In this document: piece by piece, positions 8,950 through 16,513 of the stretch | Layout: every line of letters starts with the position of its first letter | Position numbering within the stretch: position 1 is the first letter of the stretch | Source: Oscillatoriales cyanobacterium M59_W2019_021 | GTDB taxonomy: Bacteria; Cyanobacteriota; Cyanobacteriia; Cyanobacteriales; Geitlerinemataceae | Direction: 5' to 3' | DNA length: 44,052 nt | Assembly (NCBI GenBank): GCA_015295945.1 | Contig: DVED01000117.1 | Span: 1-44,052, forward strand | Program-made: the position numbers and the translations under genes | Notes under the pieces: model-generated | Told to the model about the DNA's origin: nothing | Seen by the model: only the letters and a program-made list of their open reading frames with translations | Databases searched by the model: none

Positions 8950-11469
8950 CTAGGTCAATTGTTTCTGGGGAATCTCGATCGAAAATTCCGTGCCGCGATC
9001 GACAATTGACTCCCACTCCAACCGACCGCCATGAGTTTCGACAACAATCTGATAGCTAATCGACAATCCCAAACCCGTCCCTTTCCCCACCGATTTCGTC
9101 GTGAAAAAGGGATCGAACAGCCGAGCTTGCACGGGCTTGGGAATACCCTTCCCATTGTCGGCAATGCGAATGGCAATCCACTGGTTCTCCAGCACTTCGG
9201 TGCGAATGCGAATTTCCGGGTTGAGGATTTCACCTTCTTCCAAAGCATCAATCGCATTCGCCAGCAGATTCATCAACACCTGATTGAGTTGTCCGGCATA
9301 ACACTCCACGAGCGGTAAATCCCCATACTCTTTGACAACCGCAATCTCCGGGAAATTCGACTTAGCTTTGAGGCGATGCTGCAAAATCATCAGAGTACTG
9401 TCGAGGCCTTCGTGAACATCCACGGTTTTGAGTTCGGATTCGTCGAGGCGGGAAAAACTCCGCAACGACCGAACAATCCCCCGAATCCGTTCGGTTCCCT
9501 CTTTCATAGAGTGAAGAAGTTTGGGCAAATCCTCCTGAATAAATTCGAGATCGATCGCCTTGAGGGTCTCTGCAATCTTGGGGTGCGGCTGGCGATCGAA
9601 TTTTTGATACAGTGCCAACAATTCCAGCAGATCTTCAGTGTAGCCTTGCAGGGGAGCGAGGTTGCCGTAGACGAAATTAACGGGATTGTTAATTTCGTGG
9701 GCGATGCCCGCCACCAGATATCCCAAACTCGACATCTTTTCGGCTTGAATCAGTTGCGCCTGGGTGCGTTGCAGTTTTTGCAACGTTTCTCGCACTTCCT
9801 GAGCTTGGGCAACCGCAGCCAGAGTGTTGGCTTGGCTGGTGGCGTAGAGATCGGCTTGGGTAACGGCTATCTCAATTTGCTTTCGTACTTCCCATAGCAT
9901 TTCTCGCTCCAGTTGGCTCCACTGACGGGACGAACATCCGTCACCCACGATCAAAATCCCCAACTCGGTCGATCGCTCGATTATCAATATTGCCAAGAGA
10001 GAACCGTAACCTCGATCGCGCAATAACAACTGTAACGGATCGTCCGCATCTGCCCCTTCCTCAACCCGGACGAACACCAGCGGTTCCTGCTGCAAGCGTT
10101 GCACCAGAGCGGCAATTCGCGATGCTGGATATGTCCTCAGCCAACTATCAACATTCTCAGCTTTGGCTTCTGCCACCATATTCCACTGTGGGGAGTCGCC
10201 ATCGGGACGATACCAACCAAAGGTACAGCAATCGACTTGCAACAACACTCGAGTTTCCCGCACCACCGTCTCCATAATAGTATTCAGTTCCAGAGAATCG
10301 CGGATTTGACTGGAAAGACGGTTTCTGAGCAGCTTTTCTCGCTGGGCAAAGTTCTGGAGTTCGGTCTCGGCGAACTGCTGCCGGGTTTGCGTCACTGCCA
10401 AGATTCCCGCACTGATGGCACTCAACACTAGCACCCCTCCGTACAAGGCTAACAGGGGTTGCGCGATCGATCGCGATCGCGCTTGCAACGTTGCTGGATC
10501 GATGCGAGATACCAATTTCCAAGGTTTACCCGTGGTGACGATCTTTATGGGAGTCTCTATCGAATCCGCGATCGATCGTTGGGCTGCCCGCATCGGATAC
10601 ACCGTCGTAAACACAAACAGCCCTCGGGGGGTTTCCACCCGTCCCGACTCTACCGTTGCTATTTGCTTCCAGGCGATCGGATAAACCTTAGAAAAGATCT
10701 TGTCCCGGCGTTCCGGTAGCTGAAAACCCCATTCATCGTTGGGATTGGGACTGTGCAGCCAAAAGCCTTCTCGGTTGAGCAGCGAGATTTCCCCCAGACT
10801 GATAGCATCGGTTCGGTGGAGGCTGTCTTGCAAGTTGTCGGCAAGATAGTTGAGCATGAGGATGCCGCCTTTGTTGCCGTTGCTATCGAATACGGGTGTG
10901 GCGATACGGATGGTGGGTTTGAACGGTCTTTTGATCTGTTGGTTGTCGCGGTTGAGTTCTAACCGCGAGATAAAGACTTGTCCGCGATCGAGAACGACGG
11001 TTTCTTGGAAAAACGCCCGCTCTTCTTTCGACTGGAGTTGGGGGGCGGCAACCACTTGAGGATTGCCTCGATCGTAGTTAAGGCGGAGAATTTCTCGACC
11101 TTGAAGATCCAATAAGCTAATTTGATTGTAGATTTCCTTCTCTTGAAGAAAAGCCGTGCCGTCTCGCACCAGTTGCGGGAGTAGCGTTGAGTTGCCAGCT
11201 AAAAAGCTTTCCACATTTTTTTGACGAGCGGCTAGCAACAGATCGTCTGTAATCGAGGTGAATATTTCTTCGATCTCTCGAGACTGCACTTGGATTTCGA
11301 TATTCATTTGCCTCTCGAAAATCTGTTTTTCGTATCGGAAGTTATTGCGGTAGAGCATCCAGAGGGCAGATCCGATGGAGATCGAAATGGGCAAAAACAT
11401 CGCCATAAACTTTCTAAGGGTTGAGGTTTGCCTGAAGACAGTCCAATTTTGGGTTAGCATATTAATCAC
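8950..11469 (-). CDS. Membrane sensor histidine kinase (Cache-like sensor, GAF, HisKA/HATPase)
   Basis: The 839-residue protein has an N-terminal membrane segment (about 21-41), a large extracytoplasmic sensor region (about 42-335, dCache-like by layout) and a second membrane segment (about 338-358). A GAF-like domain (about 395-540), a coiled coil and a kinase core follow. The phospho-acceptor is His591 in VAGIAHEINNPVNF; the ATP-binding site shows LLANAIDAL (N box), DNGKGIP (G1) and GKGTGLGLS (G2). It should sense an outside or periplasmic ligand and phosphorylate a response regulator not seen nearby, so it is an orphan kinase here. The start is either GTG at 11469 or the in-frame ATG at 11460, since residue 4 is Met. 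The spacer upstream is long and AT-rich. Confidence 0.94.
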   Translation of the reverse strand: MINMLTQNWTVFRQTSTLRKFMAMFLPISISIGSALWMLYRNNFRYEKQIFERQMNIEIQVQSREIEEIFTSITDDLLLAARQKNVESFLAGNSTLLPQLVRDGTAFLQEKEIYNQISLLDLQGREILRLNYDRGNPQVVAAPQLQSKEERAFFQETVVLDRGQVFISRLELNRDNQQIKRPFKPTIRIATPVFDSNGNKGGILMLNYLADNLQDSLHRTDAISLGEISLLNREGFWLHSPNPNDEWGFQLPERRDKIFSKVYPIAWKQIATVESGRVETPRGLFVFTTVYPMRAAQRSIADSIETPIKIVTTGKPWKLVSRIDPATLQARSRSIAQPLLALYGGVLVLSAISAGILAVTQTRQQFAETELQNFAQREKLLRNRLSSQIRDSLELNTIMETVVRETRVLLQVDCCTFGWYRPDGDSPQWNMVAEAKAENVDSWLRTYPASRIAALVQRLQQEPLVFVRVEEGADADDPLQLLLRDRGYGSLLAILIIERSTELGILIVGDGCSSRQWSQLEREMLWEVRKQIEIAVTQADLYATSQANTLAAVAQAQEVRETLQKLQRTQAQLIQAEKMSSLGYLVAGIAHEINNPVNFVYGNLAPLQGYTEDLLELLALYQKFDRQPHPKIAETLKAIDLEFIQEDLPKLLHSMKEGTERIRGIVRSLRSFSRLDESELKTVDVHEGLDSTLMILQHRLKAKSNFPEIAVVKEYGDLPLVECYAGQLNQVLMNLLANAIDALEEGEILNPEIRIRTEVLENQWIAIRIADNGKGIPKPVQARLFDPFFTTKSVGKGTGLGLSISYQIVVETHGGRLEWESIVDRGTEFSIEIPQKQLT

Positions 11470-12246
11470 AAAAACTTAAAGGATGAAGAAAAAAACAGGA
11501 AATCTCGATAGAAATGGAAGTAATCCCTCCCCAGAAATCGCTCTTGTGGGTAACTCCAAAAAACAAAAAAGCATTAACCTGATGTGAACTCTCCACAACT
11601 TTAAAATGATTGTTTTTAGAAGTAAAAGCTATTTTAGCTATTCTTAAAAAACGAAAAAATCACCTGTACGGATCGATTGCTTTTCATCATCAGCATGAAG
11701 TTGCGATCGCCCAATAGGTGGATGTAATGTAGCAGAAGTGTTGAATCTTAAGATTTGAGGGGTCGTTACCAATTCGTGCATTGTTCATAACGATCCCCAA
11801 ATTCAGGTGTTACTGACTCTATTCGCAATAATTTGGGGGGTTGGGGACGGGAGAGCGACATCGAAGTCCCTCGCTATTCTTGAAAAACGGTGTTAACCTA
11901 CCGGATTTGCAGATTTTTGTCAACCCCACCCACCTGAATCCTTACGTCGCACGAACGTGCGACACTCAAACGCGCTACCTAAAAAAGGGGTCTGGTCGAG
12001 GATTGAACAGGAACGTTATATGTAAGTTAGAGCAACTGATGTTGCAGCTAATAGAAAAGCCGATATCGCAAAATATCGCCGTTCGGGCTGCAATCTTCAA
12101 ACTGCAATCTTAAGACGGATTCCATCCGAATTTTGCGAAAAATTTCGCCTAGAGAATTCGAGGTATACCCGCACTCGCTGTTATCCGTTCGCTCCCTCGA
12201 ATCTCTCAACTTCATCCGATTACTAGAGTTTAGGAAGTTAAAACAA
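11470..12246. other. 777-bp spacer between divergent kinase and sigma genes
   Basis: No supported gene is present. An open stretch at 11841-12113 has no family features, no ribosome binding site and low-complexity ends. The spacer should hold both divergent promoters. It carries a HIP1 octamer (11703) and a 24-bp block (11814-11837, TGACTCTATTC...TTTGGG) that recurs at 43375-43399. A good AGGAAG ribosome binding site (12232-12237) precedes the sigma gene. Confidence 0.5.
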
Positions 12247-12942
12247 ATGTCTAATGCGGGAAATCGTCCGATGCGTAGCTTTACAGGTACGGCACGCCAC
12301 GCCAATGCCAGCGATCGCATCCTCTTGCAGCGACTGTCAACCGGTGATCGAGCAGCGTTTTGGCTGCTGTGGAATCAGCATCGCGACTATCTCTACCGTC
12401 GCTGTTTGGGGTGGACGGGTGGCAACCGAACTCACGCTGAAGAAGTTCTCAGTCAAGCCAGTTTGAAAGCTTGGGCGAAATTGCCTGGTTTTGCGGCTCA
12501 AATTGCCAATCCCAAAGCGTGGCTAATTCGGCTGACGTATAACCTGTGTGTCGATTGGCAGCGCCAGCGCAACCGCAGCGCCTTTGGGGTAGAAAATGTG
12601 GAAGAGTTGACCTCTAGCGTTACGGATGCGGCGATTTCGACGTTCGAGTCTCCCGAGTCGATGGTATTGCGCCGGGAAATGGGAGAGGAAATTCGCCGGG
12701 CGATCGATGAGTTGCCGCCGCGATTGCGCTATCCGTTTGTGATGCGTTTTTGTCGGGAAATGTCCTATGCCGATATTGCTCAACAACTAGATTTGTCGAA
12801 TAGTAACGCGCGCAAGCGGATTCAACAAGCTCGATCGCTCTTGCAAAAGCAACTCGCCCCGTATGTTGGGGAACGCTCCCATTCTCCGATCCAAAAATCT
12901 CCAACGAAAAAATTCACAAAAAGCGATCGCCCATCGTCTTAG
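12247..12942 (+). CDS. ECF-like sigma-70 family RNA polymerase sigma factor
   Basis: The 231-residue protein has a sigma region 2 (about 25-105: DRAAFWLLWNQHRDYLYRRC, then EEVLSQASLKAWAKL and PKAWLIRLTYNLCVDWQRQ) and a region 4 HTH (about 150-200: IDELPPRLRYPFVMRF, then MSYADIAQQLDLSNSNARKR). It lacks the region 3 of primary sigmas, which is the ECF layout. Open frame continues 38 codons upstream, but an AGGAAG site 9 nt before the ATG at 12247 decides the start. No anti-sigma gene is adjacent. It is followed on the same strand by two small peptidoglycan-binding-domain genes, suggesting an envelope-linked regulon. The tail (about 205-231) is basic, Ser/Lys-rich and probably disordered. Confidence 0.9.
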   Translation: MSNAGNRPMRSFTGTARHANASDRILLQRLSTGDRAAFWLLWNQHRDYLYRRCLGWTGGNRTHAEEVLSQASLKAWAKLPGFAAQIANPKAWLIRLTYNLCVDWQRQRNRSAFGVENVEELTSSVTDAAISTFESPESMVLRREMGEEIRRAIDELPPRLRYPFVMRFCREMSYADIAQQLDLSNSNARKRIQQARSLLQKQLAPYVGERSHSPIQKSPTKKFTKSDRPSS

Positions 12943-13020
12943 AGACAGAACGGAAGAGAAAGCAAAACTTCTCTAACCCAGTTCTAAAACCATCCCAGAA
13001 ATACACGAGGATTTTGAATC

Positions 13021-13617
13021 ATGTCTACGCTGATTGATGTTGAAAAGAACGGTGCTAACTCGAATTTGACGGCGATCGAATCGGCTCCTGCCGATAATCG
13101 GGTCGTTACTTCGGAAACCAAAGCCATTGCTGCTTATACAGTTTCCCTGCCCATTTTGAAAATCGGTCATGCCGGAGAAGCAATTCGTTTCCTGCAACAA
13201 CGTTTGATTTCTTTTGGCTATGCCATCAGCTTTAACGGGCAATTTGGTTTTCAAACTGATGCTGCCGTCAAGCATTTTCAATCCTACTACGGTGGCTTGT
13301 TAGTCGATGGCATTGTCGGTCCAAAAACCTGGCGGGCGCTGTGTGAAAATTCCTATCCTTTCGGGTACTATTTCTACTCCGAATTCATTCCCACTTTCTA
13401 TCCTTACGATACCCATATGCCCACGGTGGCACAAGGGGCGCAAGGTAATGCGGTGGAATGCCTGCAACTTCGCTTGCAAAACTTGGGATATCGCCTGTTA
13501 GTGGATGGAATTTTTGGCAATAATACCCGCACGGCAGTGGAACTGTACCAAAAGCAAGTTGGATTGAAAGTCGATGGTATTGTCGGTCGTCTAACTTGGC
13601 GTGAAATCGGTCAATAA
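13021..13617 (+). CDS. Tandem peptidoglycan-binding-domain protein
   Basis: The 198-residue protein has two PG_binding_1 domains: residues about 41-106 (LKIGHAGEAIRFLQQRL, then LLVDGIVGPKTWRALCE) and about 136-197 (GAQGNAVECLQLRLQ, then LKVDGIVGRLTWREIG). The repeated VDGIxG..TW signature is typical of this three-helix fold, which binds peptidoglycan and is usually attached to a hydrolase or transpeptidase. Here there is no catalytic domain, and the N-terminus (MSTLIDVEKNGANSNLTAIE) is not a signal peptide. How, or whether, it reaches the wall is unknown. It lies 78 bp after the ECF-like sigma gene and shares its domain with the next small gene. Confidence 0.88.
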   Translation: MSTLIDVEKNGANSNLTAIESAPADNRVVTSETKAIAAYTVSLPILKIGHAGEAIRFLQQRLISFGYAISFNGQFGFQTDAAVKHFQSYYGGLLVDGIVGPKTWRALCENSYPFGYYFYSEFIPTFYPYDTHMPTVAQGAQGNAVECLQLRLQNLGYRLLVDGIFGNNTRTAVELYQKQVGLKVDGIVGRLTWREIGQ

Positions 13618-13626
13618 TTTTCTGTT

Positions 13627-13735
13627 AGTACGGGATTAAGAGATTCCTCAACGAGGCTGGTAATGGGTAATGGGTAATGGGTGAAAATACAACCTATAAC
13701 CTATCACCTGTAACCCATACCAGTAAACCCGTACT
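13627..13735. repeat. 109-bp fold-back element with GGGTAAT tandem repeats
   Basis: Terminal arms AGTACGGG (13627-13634) and CCCGTACT (13728-13735) are perfect inverted repeats. Inside lie a second pair (CTGGTA... / ...TACCAG), three GGGTAAT-type heptamers and, on the other arm, related AACCTAT/AACCCAT units in inverted sense. It sits directly after the tandem PG-binding gene and may fold into a transcript-end hairpin. It could be a small non-autonomous element. Confidence 0.5.
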
Positions 13736-13894
13736 GATGTTAATTTTGATCGGCTGTCTCCATCGAGCGATCGCTTAACGCCAATGATGCTTTAAAACAT
13801 CTATTCTTCTGTTGGCGACTCCCCCGACATAAGCGAGAGTGAAGACATCAAAAGAAACACAATAAACACAAACTTATTCACGGAGGATTTAACA

Positions 13895-14152
13895 ATGACC
13901 ATTTCTAAAGAAACTACCAAAACCCAGACTGTTCTCCGCAAAGGCAGCACCGGAGATGATGTAATCTACTTGCAAAATACCCTCAACTACATCTACGGTC
14001 CCGATCTGAAAGTCGATGGGATCTTCGGTGCCCAAACCGAAGCCACCGTCAAGCGGTTCCAAAAGGATTTCAATTTAGTCGTCGATGGAATTGTCGGAGA
14101 CAAAACTTGGGCTCGCTTGGTGGAACTTCGCAATGCTCCGGTAACCTGCTAA
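13895..14152 (+). CDS. Single peptidoglycan-binding-domain small protein
   Basis: The 85-residue protein is almost entirely one PG_binding_1 domain (about 13-80: LRKGSTGDDVIYLQNTLN, then LKVDGIFGAQTEATVKRFQ and VDGIVGDKTWARLVE). A CGGAGGA ribosome binding site 8-14 nt before the ATG supports the start. There is no signal peptide and no partner domain, as in its neighbour at 13021, whose C-terminal repeat it resembles. It is followed by a clear terminator at 14268-14295. It is probably a stand-alone wall- or polysaccharide-binding module, or an intracellular protein that reuses the fold. The role is unknown. Confidence 0.88.
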   Translation: MTISKETTKTQTVLRKGSTGDDVIYLQNTLNYIYGPDLKVDGIFGAQTEATVKRFQKDFNLVVDGIVGDKTWARLVELRNAPVTC

Positions 14153-14267
14153 GGGACTTGCTGAGAAATAAACGACCCTCCCTAAAAATGGCTAATAATG
14201 TGTAGTGAAGATGTGTGAAGGACGATCGGAAATTTCGATTTGATATTGAGATTGCGATCGGAACGAT

Positions 14268-14295
14268 AGGCAGAGTTAAACTCTGCCTTTTTTTT
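14268..14295 (+). terminator. rho-independent terminator after the PG-binding gene
   Basis: AGGCAGAG-TTAAA-CTCTGCCT forms a perfect 8-bp stem followed by a run of T. It lies 115 bp after the stop at 14152 and closes the sigma / PG-binding region on the plus strand. Confidence 0.88.
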
Positions 14296-14362
14296 GCGAA
14301 ATTTATCGAAATCTTGAAGTCTTCCCGAAAAGCAGAACGCATCTGAAAATCTCCATTTCTTT

Positions 14363-14396
14363 ACTTATTACTTATTACTTATTACTTATTACTTAT
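14363..14396. repeat. tandem heptamer (ACTTATT)x5
   Basis: Four full copies and one partial copy of ACTTATT are in head-to-tail order, in the 358-bp spacer before the ABC-class ATPase. Apart from the terminator at 14268 the spacer holds no gene. Confidence 0.85.
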
Positions 14397-14510
14397 CAAA
14401 TCGTGTATCCTGGTGAATTGCAACGGGCGGTTTTGGGCAAGCGATCGCGCAGCGACCACCAAGAAGGATCGCCCCATACACATTCCCATTGATTAACACG
14501 GATACGATCG

Positions 14511-16217
14511 ATGACTCATCGCGAACGACTGCGCCAGCAATTGCTCCAACTCGACGATCGCGGCTACAAAGCCTATAAGGACATTCAGGGAACCTACGAC
14601 TTCGGGGAGTTTACCCTGATAATCGACTACGTACAGGGCGATCCCTTCGCCTCGCCGAGTCAGTTGCGGGTGCGAGTACCGCAGTCGGTTGCCGGGTTTC
14701 CCGCCGAATTGTATCGCAGTCGATCGCGATCGATCGCCCTGCGAGATTATCTAACGCGCCAGTTTGCTGCCGCTTGTCGGGAGGTCAGCCACAAGCGGGG
14801 AACGGGGAAAAGCGGCGCCATGGGGGTTTGTTCCATGGGACAGGAAGTGCTGGAGAGGTCTTCGGCATTGGTTAGCGACGCCGAAATCGAAGTGCGTTTC
14901 GTGGTGGGATTACCCGCACAGGGACGGCGAATTTTGGGACGGCAAGCGGCGCAGATGCTGTGCGAAGACGTGCCGCAAATCGTTGATCGGGCGTTGAAAT
15001 TCGATCGCCTCGATGGGGCGGAGATCGCCCGTCACGTGGAAACCGTCGAAGATGCCGACTGGTTGCGCGATCGCCTGGAAGTGCTGGGATTGGTGGCATT
15101 TGTCGCCGACGGCTCGATTTTACCCCGACGCAGTAGCGTGGACGATCGCCCCCTCTCCGCCGATGCCGTTCCCTTCGAGTCGCCGCCGTCGCTGCGGGTG
15201 GAGTTCGACTGTCCCAATCGGGGCAAAATTTCGGGGATGGGAATTCCCGCTGGGATTACCTTAATCGTTGGCGGTGGCTATCACGGCAAGTCTACCCTAT
15301 TGCGGGCGATCGAACTGGGGGTTTATAACCGCATTCCCGGAGACGGACAGGAATTCGTCGTGGCGCACCCCGCCGCCGTGAAAATTCGCGCCGAGGACGG
15401 TCGTCACGTTGCTGGGGTAGATATTTCCCCGTTTATCAACAATCTCCCCCAAGGACGCTCGACGACGGCGTTTTCCACCGAAAACGCCAGCGGTAGCACC
15501 TCCCAAGCGGCGAGTATTATGGAAGCACTGGAAGTGGGGGCGCAAGTGTTGCTGGTGGACGAAGATACTTCGGCAACCAATTTTATGATTCGCGATCGGC
15601 GGATGCAGCAGTTGATCGCCAAAGACAAAGAACCGATTACCCCCTTTATCGATCGCGTCGGTCAACTGTTCGCCGAGTTCGGCATTTCCACCATTTTGGT
15701 CATGGGAGGCAGCGGGGATTACTTCGACGTTGCCGATACGGTGATCGGCATGGACGAATTTCGCCCTCGAGATTTAACCGAAAAGGCTAAGGCGATCGCC
15801 CGAGAGTATGCCACCGGACGCACCCCAGAAGGCAGCGAGACCTTCGGAAAACTCCCCCAGCGCATTCCCCTCCCCGACAGCATCGACCCCAGTCGCGGCA
15901 ATCGTGCCGTTAAGTGGAAGGCGCGAGATGTGGACGAAATTGCCTTCGGAACGGCAGAAATCGACCTGTCTGCCGTCGAACAGTTGGTCGATGTCGCTCA
16001 GTTGCGAGCCATTGCCGAAGCTATGGTGTACGCTAAGCACAAATACGCAGACGGACGACGATCGCTCGGCGAAATTCTCGATGCGGTGATGGCAGATCTC
16101 GAAAATCGGGGATTGGACGCGATCGCCCCCTTTCCCCAAGGCAACTTGGCTATGTTCCGCCGCTTTGAACTGGCAGCCGCCCTCGATCGCCTGCGAACGT
16201 TGCAAGTTATAACTTAG
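14511..16217 (+). CDS. ABC-class ATPase (COG3044-type predicted ATPase)
   Basis: The 568-residue soluble protein fits the 'predicted ATPase of the ABC class' family rather than a transporter subunit. It starts MTHRERLRQQLLQLDDRGYK and has the family's N-terminal GTGKSGA stretch. Walker A is GGGYHGKST (codons near 15274-15300), an ABC-signature-like FSTENASGSTSQA follows (about 15475), and Walker B is VLLVDEDTSATNFM (about 15547). No membrane partner or substrate-binding gene is adjacent. A distant relative, trypanosome MRB1590, binds RNA through this ABC-ATPase fold (remembered from the literature), so an RNA-linked role is possible. The bacterial function is not established. It is transcribed alone, 358 bp after the PG-binding gene. 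Confidence 0.88.
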   Translation: MTHRERLRQQLLQLDDRGYKAYKDIQGTYDFGEFTLIIDYVQGDPFASPSQLRVRVPQSVAGFPAELYRSRSRSIALRDYLTRQFAAACREVSHKRGTGKSGAMGVCSMGQEVLERSSALVSDAEIEVRFVVGLPAQGRRILGRQAAQMLCEDVPQIVDRALKFDRLDGAEIARHVETVEDADWLRDRLEVLGLVAFVADGSILPRRSSVDDRPLSADAVPFESPPSLRVEFDCPNRGKISGMGIPAGITLIVGGGYHGKSTLLRAIELGVYNRIPGDGQEFVVAHPAAVKIRAEDGRHVAGVDISPFINNLPQGRSTTAFSTENASGSTSQAASIMEALEVGAQVLLVDEDTSATNFMIRDRRMQQLIAKDKEPITPFIDRVGQLFAEFGISTILVMGGSGDYFDVADTVIGMDEFRPRDLTEKAKAIAREYATGRTPEGSETFGKLPQRIPLPDSIDPSRGNRAVKWKARDVDEIAFGTAEIDLSAVEQLVDVAQLRAIAEAMVYAKHKYADGRRSLGEILDAVMADLENRGLDAIAPFPQGNLAMFRRFELAAALDRLRTLQVIT

Positions 16218-16277
16218 AAGGAGTTCAGGAGTTCAGGAGTAAGTGCTTCGCACTGGCTACGCCTACAGGAGTTCAGA
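16218..16277. repeat. dispersed repeat AGGAGTTCAGGAGT...GTGCTTCGCAC
   Basis: Direct AGGAGTTC units are followed by an AGTGC-TTC-GCACT mini-hairpin and GCCTACAGGA. A close copy lies at 30444-30498 after purU. Shorter AACTCCTG relatives, the reverse complement, lie at about 8924-8944 and 21268-21300. All are in spacers next to gene ends. Confidence 0.7.
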
Positions 16278-16513
16278 AGGCAGAGGGCAGAAGGAGGAAA
16301 GGAGCAGGGGGACACGGAGATCGTGAATGCGAAAGCGCAAATCCCCAAATGACCCAAACCCCAAACGACCAATGACTAATGACCCGTGACCGATGACAAA
16401 ATAAAGATTTTGCGGAACGTCTCTAAAATAGAAGGAAATAAGTAGGAAGGTATCGATCGAGCCGGGTGCACTATCGTTTATAACCGTTTGGTTTGTCAAT
16501 TGGGGTTTTCCCG

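Noticed and set aside
11841-12113. 90-codon plus-strand frame upstream of the ECF-like sigma gene
   Set aside because: No ribosome binding site, no recognisable motif, and its composition is like the surrounding spacer.
13650-14396. Tandem repeats considered as a CRISPR array
   Set aside because: The units are 7-8 bp with no unique spacers of constant length, and no cas genes are present.
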